DNA of 37,739 nt from Campylobacteraceae bacterium (GCA_031274495.1 JAISQB010000029.1:1-37739); one strand, 5' to 3'; shown: positions 16,970 to 24,747, counted from the first letter of the stretch. Notes: a model not told the origin generated them from the sequence alone. Translations and numbers: made by a program.

Positions 16970-17661
16970 TGTTGGAGTGCAAAAAGCTTAAAGTTTTAAA
17001 CGGCGAGCAAGAGCTGTTAAATATAGCATTCAAACTAAACGGCTCGCTCTCTCTTGTAGGACAAAGCGGCAGCGGCAAGAGTTTGACCTTGAAAGCGATA
17101 TTGGGACTTTTGCCCAAAAACCTCACATACGAGGCGGATTTTGAGGCTGATTTTCATATGGAAGCGGGAGTTACGATAGGCTTTATATCCCAAAATCCCT
17201 TTACCGCACTCTCCCCGATGACCAAAATATCAAAACAGTTTTTTGCTCCCAAAATTAAGCAAAAAGAGTGTATAAATATGGTGGAGTTGGATGAAAAGCT
17301 TTTGGAGAGATTCCCGAACGAACTTAGCGGAGGGCAGTTGCAGCGCGTTATCATCGCGATGGCGCTTGCGCGAAATCCGAAGCTTTTACTGCTTGACGAG
17401 CCTACGACCGCTTTGGATTTTGATATGAAGGAGAGAATCATCGCTCTTTTGGAGGAGCTTCATAAGGCGATGGGGTTTGAGATGATTTTTGTGACGCACG
17501 AGTTGCCTTTGGCGAGGAGGGTGTGCAAAGAGTGCGTTGTATTGAAAGATGGCGTAGTGGTGGAGAGCGGTGAGAGCGAGAGAATTTTTAGCTCACCGTC
17601 ACGCGAATACACAAAAGCGCTTTTGAATGTAGGATTTGAGAATAGGAGTTTTAGGAGATGA
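16969..17661 (+). CDS. Single-domain ABC transporter ATPase (peptide/nickel type)
   Basis: The 230-residue ATPase has Walker A VGQSGSGKS, Q-loop ISQNPFTALSP, signature LSGGQLQRVIIA, Walker B LLLLDEPTTALD and the His switch FVTHE. The GSGKSLT and QNPFTALSP forms resemble the Dpp/Opp/Nik branch, which imports peptides or nickel. No permease or binding protein adjoins it, so the substrate is unknown. It starts with GTG, whose G is the last base of the maf TAG, and overlaps pbp1A as ATGA, so translation is coupled on both sides. Confidence 0.88.
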   Translation: MLECKKLKVLNGEQELLNIAFKLNGSLSLVGQSGSGKSLTLKAILGLLPKNLTYEADFEADFHMEAGVTIGFISQNPFTALSPMTKISKQFFAPKIKQKECINMVELDEKLLERFPNELSGGQLQRVIIAMALARNPKLLLLDEPTTALDFDMKERIIALLEELHKAMGFEMIFVTHELPLARRVCKECVVLKDGVVVESGESERIFSSPSREYTKALLNVGFENRSFRR

Positions 17662-19655
17662 AGGGTTTTGTAGGGAGATTTGTTTCCGGTCTTATCGCGG
17701 TTTGCAAATATATAAACAGCAAAAAAAGGGTTATCGCGGCGGTTTTTATAGCTATTTTTGCGGCTTTTGCCGTCTTTGCTCTGAATGCCTATCAAAACGC
17801 CTACTATCAGGCTATTGGGCTTATCAACTATAATCCGAAACTCACAACTCAATTTTTTGATAAAAACGGCGAATTGGTGGCGAACTATTTTGAAGATGAA
17901 AATAGACTTTACGCGAAGTTTGAAAATATACCTTACCGCATGGTAGAGGCGCTTGTCGCTATCGAAGATACGGTTTTTTTTGAGCATGACGGGATAAATA
18001 TAGAGGCGATATTCAGAGCGGCTCTTAAAAATATAAGAAGCTTTAGATATTCCGAGGGGGCCAGCACGCTGACGCAGCAGCTTATAAAAAATACACTCCT
18101 CACACGCGAAAAGACACTAAGAAGAAAGATAAACGAAGCGCTTATCGCACTTATCATAGAACGCCATTTAACAAAAGAACAGATAATCGAACGCTATCTC
18201 AATCATATCTATTTTGGGCACGGTTATTATGGTGTGAGAACCGCGGCGGAGGGGTATTTTAGAAAGCCTTTGGAGGAATTGAGCCTCAAAGAGGTGGCGA
18301 TGCTTGTGGGCATACCAAGACAGCCCAACAGTTACGACCCCACGAAAAATCTAAATCTAACGCTTGCCCGCGCCAACTCCGTGCTGAATCGTATGAAAAC
18401 TTTGGGCTGGATAACCGAAGAGGAGTATACCGCGGCGGTTGATGAGAAGGTGAAAGTCTATAACGATACGCTCTCCAAAAATCAAGCCCCATACGCGGTG
18501 GATGAAGCCATCAGAGAGGCGTCTTTACTGTATGATGATGTGCGAAGCGGCGGGTATAAGATATATCTTGGTATAGATTTAAAAACTCAACAGTTGGCGC
18601 GAGAGGCGCTGGAGTTCGGATATGAAAAGATATTGGAGAGGCACAAAGGGGCGAATACTTCTATATTAAACGGTGCGATTGTTGTGCTGGATAATTATAG
18701 CGGCGATATTTTGGCGCTTGTGGGCGGGCATAACTATACCCAGAGCCATTTTAACAGGGCGGTTTTGGCAAATAGACAGCTTGGAAGTAGTTTTAAACCA
18801 TTTTTATATCAGATAGCGCTGGATTCGGGCTACTCGACGATGGATTTAATTCCCGATATATCGAGGGTTTATGTTGAAGAGGGGGCGGAAGAGAATGAGA
18901 CAAAAGAGTGGACGCCCAAAAATATAGAGGGCAATTTTCAAGGATTTATCACCATTAAAGAGGCTCTGGTGCGTTCGCGTAACCTCGCTACGATAAATCT
19001 CGTCACAAGCATTGGACTTGAGACGGTGCATAAAGAGCTTACAAAGATGGGCTTCAAAAATGTGCCGCACGATCTGTCTATATCGCTTGGAAGCTTGGGG
19101 TTGTCGCCTTTGGAGTATAGTAAATTTTACGGAATGTTCGCAAATGGCGGTGCTGTCGTAGAGCCTAAGATGGTGAGAAAAATCGTAAACAGATACGGCG
19201 TGGAGCATGTATTTGAGAGTGAAAAGAGGCAGGTTTTGGACACGGCTCAAAGCTATCTGATGATAGATATGCTAAAAGCGGTGGTCGAGAGCGGAACGGG
19301 CAGGGCGGCGCACGTGAACGGCATAGAGATAGCGGGCAAAACAGGCACCTCAAACAATAATGTCGATGCATGGTTTTGCGGTATAACTCCCGATATAAAT
19401 GTGATGGTTTGGTACGGCAACGACGATAATACGCCTATGGCTGCAAGCGAAGTAGGCGGGCGAACATCCACGCAGCCGTTTGCTCACTTTATACAAAATT
19501 ATTTAAAAGTCTATCCGGAGACAGGACGCAAATTTGCCATCCCGCAAGGCGTTACGAAGAGCGTATATAACGGCAAAGAGGAGTATTTCACAGCCAAATC
19601 CCCATTGCCTTCGGGTTCAAGAGCTACCGCTTCGGAAGATGATATGCTCTTTTAG
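17658..19655 (+). CDS. pbpA: Penicillin-binding protein 1A (class A, bifunctional)
   Basis: This class A PBP polymerises and cross-links peptidoglycan in the periplasm. The 665-residue protein has a membrane anchor (about 25-45) and then the glycosyltransferase 51 domain, with the catalytic Glu in AIEDTVFFEHDG (about 101-112), EGASTLTQQL (133-142) and RRKINEALIAL. The transpeptidase domain has the active serine in LGSSFKPF, the SRN motif and KTGTS. All expected catalytic motifs are intact. It is the last gene of the alaS-maf-ABC operon. The symbol varies between genomes (pbpA, mrcA, ponA). Confidence 0.95.
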   Translation: MKGFVGRFVSGLIAVCKYINSKKRVIAAVFIAIFAAFAVFALNAYQNAYYQAIGLINYNPKLTTQFFDKNGELVANYFEDENRLYAKFENIPYRMVEALVAIEDTVFFEHDGINIEAIFRAALKNIRSFRYSEGASTLTQQLIKNTLLTREKTLRRKINEALIALIIERHLTKEQIIERYLNHIYFGHGYYGVRTAAEGYFRKPLEELSLKEVAMLVGIPRQPNSYDPTKNLNLTLARANSVLNRMKTLGWITEEEYTAAVDEKVKVYNDTLSKNQAPYAVDEAIREASLLYDDVRSGGYKIYLGIDLKTQQLAREALEFGYEKILERHKGANTSILNGAIVVLDNYSGDILALVGGHNYTQSHFNRAVLANRQLGSSFKPFLYQIALDSGYSTMDLIPDISRVYVEEGAEENETKEWTPKNIEGNFQGFITIKEALVRSRNLATINLVTSIGLETVHKELTKMGFKNVPHDLSISLGSLGLSPLEYSKFYGMFANGGAVVEPKMVRKIVNRYGVEHVFESEKRQVLDTAQSYLMIDMLKAVVESGTGRAAHVNGIEIAGKTGTSNNNVDAWFCGITPDINVMVWYGNDDNTPMAASEVGGRTSTQPFAHFIQNYLKVYPETGRKFAIPQGVTKSVYNGKEEYFTAKSPLPSGSRATASEDDMLF

Positions 19656-19684
19656 TTTTGCCTTTGCAAAACTTGCTTGGCAAG
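19654..19684 (+). terminator. Hairpins at the pbp1A stop codon
   Basis: AGTTTTGC-CTTT-GCAAAACT forms a perfect eight-base-pair stem that begins inside the TAG stop, and CTTGC-TTG-GCAAG follows at once. No U-run follows, so this is a weak terminator or an mRNA end-protecting structure. Confidence 0.4.
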
Positions 19685-19737
19685 AATTTACCGGATATAA
19701 GGGCAAAGAAGTAAAGTATAATAGCGGAGTTGTACAG

Positions 19738-19818
19738 TTCCGATGGAGCGAAGCGACGAGGGGTTACCCACTTATAGGTTCAGCCACAAAGATTCCTCGT
19801 CGCTTTGCTCTATCGGAA
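19738..19818. repeat. Family B element, best-preserved copy
   Basis: The left arm TTCCGATGGAGCGAAGCGAC+GAGG and the right arm CCTCGTCGCTTTGCTCTATC+GGAA are inverted over 24 bases with two mismatches and enclose a 33-base loop. The ends match those at 5381-5404 and 635-739. It would form a long stem-loop in RNA or DNA. Confidence 0.75.
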
Positions 19819-19963
19819 TGGATATAATGCTCAAAAAAGGGTGCTAAAACCATCCGTCAATATCGTATTGCAGGCACTTTGGTACATCATATCTCAAAAA
19901 GCTTTGAGTTATGAAAAATGGAGTGTGATTATTCGCAGAATACAAAGCGCAAAAAGCACTTAA

Positions 19964-20226
19964 CGCCGCAACCGCCCACAAATCGCTATATATTATAACG
20001 CCAAGAAGTATTTGAAAGAGGTTTTACAAGGGCGTTTTAACCCAAAGAAATTACCGCCGGTCACCAAATGAAAAGCAGAACGCCAAGTGGCGAGAAAAGC
20101 AAGCTGTATCAAGAATACTCACGCCTGAAAGAGATATCAAAGAGGTTAACCATACACAAGCAGCAGAAGATACAGCGAGTGATTGAACCGCCAAAACTGA
20201 CGAGAGCGCCGGGAGTGGACTTGTAG
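19964..20226 (+). pseudogene. Degraded remnant, possibly a MOB-type relaxase C-terminus
   Basis: Frame one (from 19964) reads IAIYYNAKKYLKEVLQGRF then NPKKLPPVTK and a TGA where a Trp would fit (20069-20071). The sense then continues in another frame as EKSKLYQEYSRLKEISKR...APGVDL, ending with TAG at 20224-20226. The pattern of a Lys/Glu-rich helical tail with a LYQEY-RLKE segment resembles the C-termini of mobilisation relaxases from memory, not from a search. One in-frame stop and one frameshift indicate decay. A small ATG ORF (20068..20226, 52 codons) covers the last part. Identification is tentative. Confidence 0.35.
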
Positions 20227-20296
20227 TGTGAAAGGTAGAGGAGCCCCGGCATTTCGATGAACCTGAATTTGTTGCTACGCTTTCATCTTTTTTATT

Positions 20297-20719
20297 TTAT
20301 CCATTTTTTGCTCCCCCGCACTCGCTGCAAACGCCATCATGCAGTGAGAAAGCACCGCCGCAGTCGGTACAAGTCCATTTTTGGCGCTCATATTCCAAAA
20401 ATGCTGAGATGCCTTTTTCTTTTGCGGTTTGACTGTTTTTAATCAAGCCGGTACCGTACCGTTTTATGTAGCTCTTTTCCAGGTTTTTTATCAGCTTGCA
20501 AGGGAAGTCGCCACATTCAAAACAGTGAATAAAACCCTTGCTCTGTGCACAACTTTTAATATTGCACTTACGGCAATGTTCCGGCTTACTCAAGTCATCT
20601 TTAAGGCAACCCACGCAAGGTTTAGTGTGTTTTCGCGTCCCAATGTGCTTGTAGCAGACGGTACAATTCATACCGCATGGCGCAAACATAATATCTTCAA
20701 TTTTATCCGGCATTTTCAT
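20297..20719 (-). CDS. Cysteine-rich DUF3795-type protein with C-terminal zinc ribbon
   Basis: The 140-residue product has eleven cysteines in its first 75 residues (APCGMNCTVC, PCVGC, HCRKC, KSCAQSKG, HCFECGDFPC), the pattern of DUF3795. Many members of that family occur in bacteria and archaea and are of unknown function. A separate CxxC...CxxC zinc ribbon (TCTDCGG, CSECGG) closes the protein at residues 117-134. Metal binding is very likely, but no function can be assigned. It stands alone with its own promoter, next to the gene remnant. Confidence 0.85.
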   Translation of the reverse strand: MKMPDKIEDIMFAPCGMNCTVCYKHIGTRKHTKPCVGCLKDDLSKPEHCRKCNIKSCAQSKGFIHCFECGDFPCKLIKNLEKSYIKRYGTGLIKNSQTAKEKGISAFLEYERQKWTCTDCGGAFSLHDGVCSECGGAKNG

Positions 20720-20777
20720 ATTGAATATCGCTCCACAAATTCTAATCTATCGGCTTGTATGCGGGATGATTGTAAAT

Positions 20778-20806
20778 ATTATAGCGCAAGCCACTGCCGA
20801 AAACAA
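20778..20806 (-). promoter_or_regulatory. Sigma-70-type promoter for the DUF3795 gene
   Basis: On the minus strand TTGTTT (plus 20801-20806), a 17-base spacer and TATAAT (20778-20783) lie about 58 bases before the ATG. The -10 hexamer is perfect and the spacing ideal. Confidence 0.6.
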
Positions 20807-20935
20807 GGGATTTATAGGGATGTTCACATAAAATTTACATCTTATTTTTGCACTTTAAAAAGCTCCTCTTGACAAAAGAATAAATGGATTAAAAGATATG
20901 TTTCGCTTTAAACTACTAATTCTGCAGATGACTTC

Positions 20936-20977
20936 TTTTTTAATAAACCATCATGATAATGATGGTTTATTAAAAAA
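20936..20977. repeat. Perfect 19-base-pair AT-rich palindrome
   Basis: The arm TTTTTAATAAACCATCAT (with one more leading base pair) is mirrored exactly as ATGATGGTTTATTAAAAA around a GATA loop. It is not a normal intrinsic terminator, since U and A tracts lie inside the stem. It could be a protein-binding operator, a cruciform-prone site or the relic of a mobile element end. Confidence 0.7.
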
Positions 20978-21138
20978 CATAGAAACTCTTATTTGGAATA
21001 ACACCGTTATTGTAAAAGCCTATAAGATAGGTATAAGAAAAATATGGAAATAATCGGCGTGATATATGTGATTTTTGTGTTAAATCAGCAATACTTTTTG
21101 ACCTTTATGCTCGGCGTCATAAAGTTTTATAGCCGTTT

Positions 21139-22119
21139 TTACTTTCTATCAGGAGAAGCTCTTGCCTCTTTGCTGTCGGGGTAGGTTGCTTTTAGGAGTT
21201 TGTAAAATTGGTTCGCGCTTGTGATATCTTTGATTTTGTCAAACGATATGGCTGTGTGATAAAGAAGTCTTGGCATATAGTCTGCTTTATCGTAAAGCTT
21301 CACGCTTTTTTTATAATTTATGATAGCTTCACTCCAATTTTCGCTAAAATATTCCGCTTCACCAAGCAGATAATTGTTACGCGCAGGCTTATACCCGCGT
21401 GCAACTAATGCTGAAAAGTACTTTTTGGCGTTATTGTACTCTTTGCTTGCAAGGAGTCTCTCGCCCTCTTTAGATAACTCTTCGGAGGTAATATTTGCGC
21501 TAAATTCATTTTTAGCGACTACTGCCGCCGGTGTCGTAGCAACACTTGCGGCTTTCTTGCTCTCAAGTTCAGCTATACGTTTATCTAAAGCGTTGTAGTT
21601 TGCACTCAAAGCATCCACCATAGAAGCTAGTTCCATTAAAACTGTTTTTACGGTTTGTTGATTTGCAAGCTCCAGATCCCGACTCTCTTTGATATATTTA
21701 TTAAGTTCGCCGATATCGTTTCGGATATAGCCAATATCTTTTTGAAGACTGACAATATCATTGAAGACTTTACTGTTTAGCACGCTTTGATTGGCGCCTA
21801 TATTTTGAATGTTTTGTGAAATAGAAGCGATTTTGTCGCTTAGACCATCCATTAGAGATACGGCTCCACCGGATTTTTCAACGGCTGCATTTACCGTCGT
21901 TTTAACTCTTAATAGTTCTGCCGACAAATCATCCACTCTTTTGTTGATATTGAGTAGATATCTTTCGTTGTCCGTTAGTCCGTATGGAGAGTTTGTGTCA
22001 AGTTTTCCGGCACCAAATACGGAAGGTTCCGCACCAAAAGCACCGAGAGTTGTTATTAATAAAAAACTCCATATGCGCAAAAACGCATATGGAGTTTGTA
22101 TACAAAAAGGATTTTTCAT
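21139..22119 (-). CDS. ybgF: Tol-Pal system protein CpoB/YbgF
   Basis: This periplasmic protein coordinates Tol-Pal with cell-wall synthesis at division. The 326-residue product has a hydrophobic export signal (about 13-30, WSFLLITTLGAFGA) and a long coiled-coil-like region (about 50-190, LLNINKRVDDLSAELLRVK). C-terminal TPR repeats run from about 215 on (EGERLLASKEYNNAKKYFSAL and similar). The ORF track starts with a TTG at 22122; ATG 22119 is preferred. No good ribosome site is visible, and a terminator-like hairpin lies inside the first codons. A later TTG at about codon 14 (MRIWSFLL...) is another possible start. Position after pal supports the call. Confidence 0.88.
   Translation of the reverse strand: MKNPFCIQTPYAFLRIWSFLLITTLGAFGAEPSVFGAGKLDTNSPYGLTDNERYLLNINKRVDDLSAELLRVKTTVNAAVEKSGGAVSLMDGLSDKIASISQNIQNIGANQSVLNSKVFNDIVSLQKDIGYIRNDIGELNKYIKESRDLELANQQTVKTVLMELASMVDALSANYNALDKRIAELESKKAASVATTPAAVVAKNEFSANITSEELSKEGERLLASKEYNNAKKYFSALVARGYKPARNNYLLGEAEYFSENWSEAIINYKKSVKLYDKADYMPRLLYHTAISFDKIKDITSANQFYKLLKATYPDSKEARASPDRK
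22061..22097 (-). terminator. Terminator-shaped hairpin inside the start of cpoB
   Basis: On the minus strand AAACTCCATATGCG-TTTTTG-CGCATATGGAGTTT forms a perfect 14-base-pair stem that runs into TTTTTT. It begins about 25 bases after the pal stop. It is a plausible rho-independent terminator or attenuator limiting read-through from pal into cpoB, although it is located within the cpoB reading frame. Confidence 0.6.
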
Positions 22120-22122
22120 CAA

Positions 22123-22704
22123 TTAAGGAATAAGTTTAAAATCAGCTCTTCTGTTTTTGCTCCAGCACTCTTTTGAAGAGCTGGTGCAGGCAGGATTGCT
22201 CTCGCCATAACTTACTATCGTTACTCTACTCTCAAGAACGCCACGTGCTACGATCTCATCTTTAACCGCTTTGGCTCTTTTTAAACCAAGCGCATAGTTG
22301 TACTCATCTGTGCCCCATTCGTCGCAGTTACCTTCAATTTTAATATTCAAATCCGCAGCATTTGCATCTCTGAATAGTTCGGCATTGTGTTCAATAGAAC
22401 TAAGTTCGCTTGATTTGACATTAAATTGGTCAAAACTAAAATAGATACTTTTTGCGTCACCCTCGAGTTTTGCAATCAAGCTTGATACATTAGGATCGTC
22501 AACACCGCCAACTGTGCCGGTTGCAGATGATCCTCCGGATGCTCCTATTGATGCACCGGATGTGCCTGATGTTCCAGATGTGCCGGATGCTCCGCTGGCT
22601 TTTGTGTCAACATATTCGCCGCCAACATCAACTTGAGCTTTGTCGGAACAACCACTCAACAAAAATAACGCTACAATAGCGCCCATAAGTAACTTCTTAC
22701 TCAT
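22123..22704 (-). CDS. pal: Peptidoglycan-associated lipoprotein Pal
   Basis: Pal is the outer-membrane lipoprotein that anchors the envelope to peptidoglycan. The 193-residue protein has a lipoprotein signal with lipobox LLSGC (Cys at about 19). A Ser/Gly/Thr-rich linker (about 36-65, GASGTSGTSGTSGAS) follows, then an OmpA-like domain with IYFSFDQFNV, IKIEGNCDEWGTDEYNYALG and the C-terminal NRRADF. The linker is encoded by imperfect nine-base tandem units. It corresponds to Omp18 of Campylobacter and lies between tolB and cpoB. Confidence 0.95.
   Translation of the reverse strand: MSKKLLMGAIVALFLLSGCSDKAQVDVGGEYVDTKASGASGTSGTSGTSGASIGASGGSSATGTVGGVDDPNVSSLIAKLEGDAKSIYFSFDQFNVKSSELSSIEHNAELFRDANAADLNIKIEGNCDEWGTDEYNYALGLKRAKAVKDEIVARGVLESRVTIVSYGESNPACTSSSKECWSKNRRADFKLIP
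22556..22591 (-). repeat. Tandem 9-base repeat within the Pal linker
   Basis: Four consecutive nine-base units (CCGGATGTG, CCTGATGTT, CCAGATGTG, CCGGATGCT on the plus strand) encode SGT/SGA triplets. Copy number could vary in frame, changing linker length without breaking the gene. Confidence 0.7.
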
Positions 22705-22761
22705 AACCTCTTACCACCTTTGAAAGAATTTTTGTAATTCTATCATAAATTAGATTAATTT

Positions 22762-24036
22762 TTACCAATCCAAAGACTGTATTTTGCCGACATGTATTGG
22801 AAAATGAAAACTTTTATTAACACTTAATCTTACAATGCCAAGTGCACTCTCATTTGCGTAGTCTTTTATAAATAAAACGCTGCCTCCGTCTTGCGAAAAA
22901 CGAGGAAAGAGATTTTTGCCAGTCGCTGTGAGTTGTCTTATATAATCAGTCTTTGTTGAGATGAGATAGAGGTTAAAAACTTGCCCTCCGAATTCACTTG
23001 CCTTATCGCGTCCGGAGTAGACTATATAGTGTTTATAGGTCGAAGCAGAAGAGTTATTTTTGCCGCGGTAAACCATCTGTTCAACTCTATCTTCTTTTAA
23101 TTTTTTTGAAAATATATTAGGATATCCCAATCTATCCGACACGAAAACAATTCTCGTATCATCATCCACAAAGCTACCGCTTACATCAATACCGCTGTAG
23201 TTTGTGATTCTGCTTAATGCCTTACTCCTTAAGTCGTACATAAATATATCGGCTTGTTCGTCGGGCGCCATTGTCAAAAGTAATTTGCTCTCGTCGCTAC
23301 TTACATCCGAGACTACAAGCATCCCTTTCCCTCTTATAACTTCCTCTCTTTGTCCGCTCATAATGGAGACTTTGTAGATTATAGGATCTTTGCCGCTGTT
23401 TGAAGTATAGTAGAAGCTGTTTTGCTCTTTGTCTGCCCATTTTGGGAATATATTAAGCCCGCCTCTAACGATAGTCTGCTGAAAGGTGAGGGTGTAGTCG
23501 GAGATGACTATCTCGCTCTCTCCCGGGGCTGTATTTTTGGCGAAAATGATATATTTGTTCATCCAATCCACAGGTTCTTGTTTTGTGTCTTTCACTACGC
23601 TTGTTATTATAGAGTGCGACAAAAACGGATAGTGGCTTGCTTTGGATATCCTAAAATCCCCCTCGCTTATGACGCTGCCGCTTCTTGTATTGATAAGTTT
23701 TGTTGTAACTCTGATAGAGTCGTCTATCTCTTCTGTAACCCTATAGCGCAATATAAGATCTGTTTTTGTATCTATGCCGTATCCTACGCGGTTGCTGTCG
23801 TTCCAGCCCGAAACGCCGTAAACTTCGTTGATGTCGTAATATGTGGTGATCTTTAAGTCTGCTATCAAAAGCTTGAAGATATTATTTCTTAAAAGACTGC
23901 TTACACCTGAATTGCTCGCGTCTTGAAGTTGAATGACGGGCAATTTGTCCATAGTTTTTACTATCTCTATCGTAGCATCTCCGGCCGCAAAAAGGCTCAT
24001 AAAGCCAAAAATAACCGCAAAAATTACTTTTTTCAT
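22762..24036 (-). CDS. tolB: Tol-Pal system beta-propeller protein TolB
   Basis: TolB is the periplasmic component that binds Pal and TolA. The 424-residue protein has a signal peptide (MKKVIFAVIFGFMSLFAAG), an N-terminal alpha/beta domain (about 20-160) and then a propeller of PD40-like repeats such as SSDESKLLLTMAPDEQADIFMYD, VFVSDRLGYPNIF and FPRFSQDGGSVLFI. The gene lies three bases after tolA and 57 bases before pal, in the conserved order. Confidence 0.94.
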   Translation of the reverse strand: MKKVIFAVIFGFMSLFAAGDATIEIVKTMDKLPVIQLQDASNSGVSSLLRNNIFKLLIADLKITTYYDINEVYGVSGWNDSNRVGYGIDTKTDLILRYRVTEEIDDSIRVTTKLINTRSGSVISEGDFRISKASHYPFLSHSIITSVVKDTKQEPVDWMNKYIIFAKNTAPGESEIVISDYTLTFQQTIVRGGLNIFPKWADKEQNSFYYTSNSGKDPIIYKVSIMSGQREEVIRGKGMLVVSDVSSDESKLLLTMAPDEQADIFMYDLRSKALSRITNYSGIDVSGSFVDDDTRIVFVSDRLGYPNIFSKKLKEDRVEQMVYRGKNNSSASTYKHYIVYSGRDKASEFGGQVFNLYLISTKTDYIRQLTATGKNLFPRFSQDGGSVLFIKDYANESALGIVRLSVNKSFHFPIHVGKIQSLDW

Positions 24037-24039
24037 TGT

Positions 24040-24747
24040 CTACTCCATCTCATCTTTAAAAGTTGTGTTAAATTTGAAAACCCCTTCACCCTCATAAGGC
24101 GGAAAATTTTCGCCCACCATATCTTCCAGAAAAACTTTTAGCTTTTCATTAAAGTCGTTATTATACGATAAAGAGACTATGGAATAGCTAAAACTGCCGC
24201 TATTGTCTATCATTATCGTAACTTGCGCGCTTGCTCCCGTTACGGTATAAGCCGTCTGCGTCCACATCTGCGAGAGCATATCTTGGATCTTTCCTACAAA
24301 TGGGTCATATATGCCCGAATTTGCCGAATTTATAACAATCGTACTCTGTTTTTTAAAAGTGAGCTTATCAAGCAGTTTACTTGCATTGTTTTGCGGAATA
24401 TCTTTACCGTCAAGTCTGCTGGGGGTTGCGGGTTTGTCTCCTATTTTAGTGAGATTGTTTTCATCAACACTGGCAAAAAGGTCTCTTATCCCCGTTGTCT
24501 GCGTCTGAATTGTCGGTGAGGGCGAGCTTGGCTTAACGACCGCGATAGTAGGCGCTTGTGTTTTCTCTTCTGCGGTCGCCTCTTTTCTCTCCACCAAGAT
24601 AATATCTAAAAAGTTCTCTCTTGCCGTATATCGCTGCAAAAAGTCGGGTGATTTGCCGTACATATAGGCTAAAGTTATAAAAATCGCAGCGTAAATTGCA
24701 AGCGAAATGTAAAAGCCGATAACATAAAATCGTTTTTCAGCACTCAT
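24040..24747 (-). CDS. tolA: TolA/TonB-like energy-transducing protein
   Basis: The 235-residue protein has one N-terminal transmembrane helix (about 9-29, VIGFYISLAIYAAIFITLAY), a Pro/Thr-rich periplasmic linker and a C-terminal domain of TonB/TolA type (from about 150: KIQDMLSQMWTQTAYTVTG...). By location it links TolQR to TolB-Pal. It lacks the long helical repeat of enterobacterial TolA, as is usual in Campylobacterota, where it is often annotated TonB C-terminal. It overlaps tolR by one base. Confidence 0.85.
   Translation of the reverse strand: MSAEKRFYVIGFYISLAIYAAIFITLAYMYGKSPDFLQRYTARENFLDIILVERKEATAEEKTQAPTIAVVKPSSPSPTIQTQTTGIRDLFASVDENNLTKIGDKPATPSRLDGKDIPQNNASKLLDKLTFKKQSTIVINSANSGIYDPFVGKIQDMLSQMWTQTAYTVTGASAQVTIMIDNSGSFSYSIVSLSYNNDFNEKLKVFLEDMVGENFPPYEGEGVFKFNTTFKDEME

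Larger units (their letters stand above)
19656..20296. other. Intergenic region with repeat hairpin and gene remnant
   Basis: No intact gene is seen in these roughly 640 bases. They contain small hairpins after pbp1A, a large family B inverted repeat at 19738-19818, and a stretch at about 19964-20226 that looks like decayed coding sequence. The ORF-track entries 19534..19827 and 20257..20442 are repeat- or antisense-derived. Confidence 0.7.
20720..21138. other. Intergenic region before the tol-pal cluster
   Basis: About 420 bases without a recognised gene. They hold the promoter of the DUF3795 gene, a long perfect palindrome at 20936-20977, and two short plus-strand ORFs (20898..21053, 51 codons, and one from 21044 running antisense into cpoB) that resemble no known family. 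No terminator was evident just after cpoB. Confidence 0.6.

Noticed and set aside
20257-20872. Plus-strand ORFs of 61 and 147 codons over the DUF3795 gene
   Set aside because: They are antisense to a cysteine-motif protein on the minus strand and show no family features.
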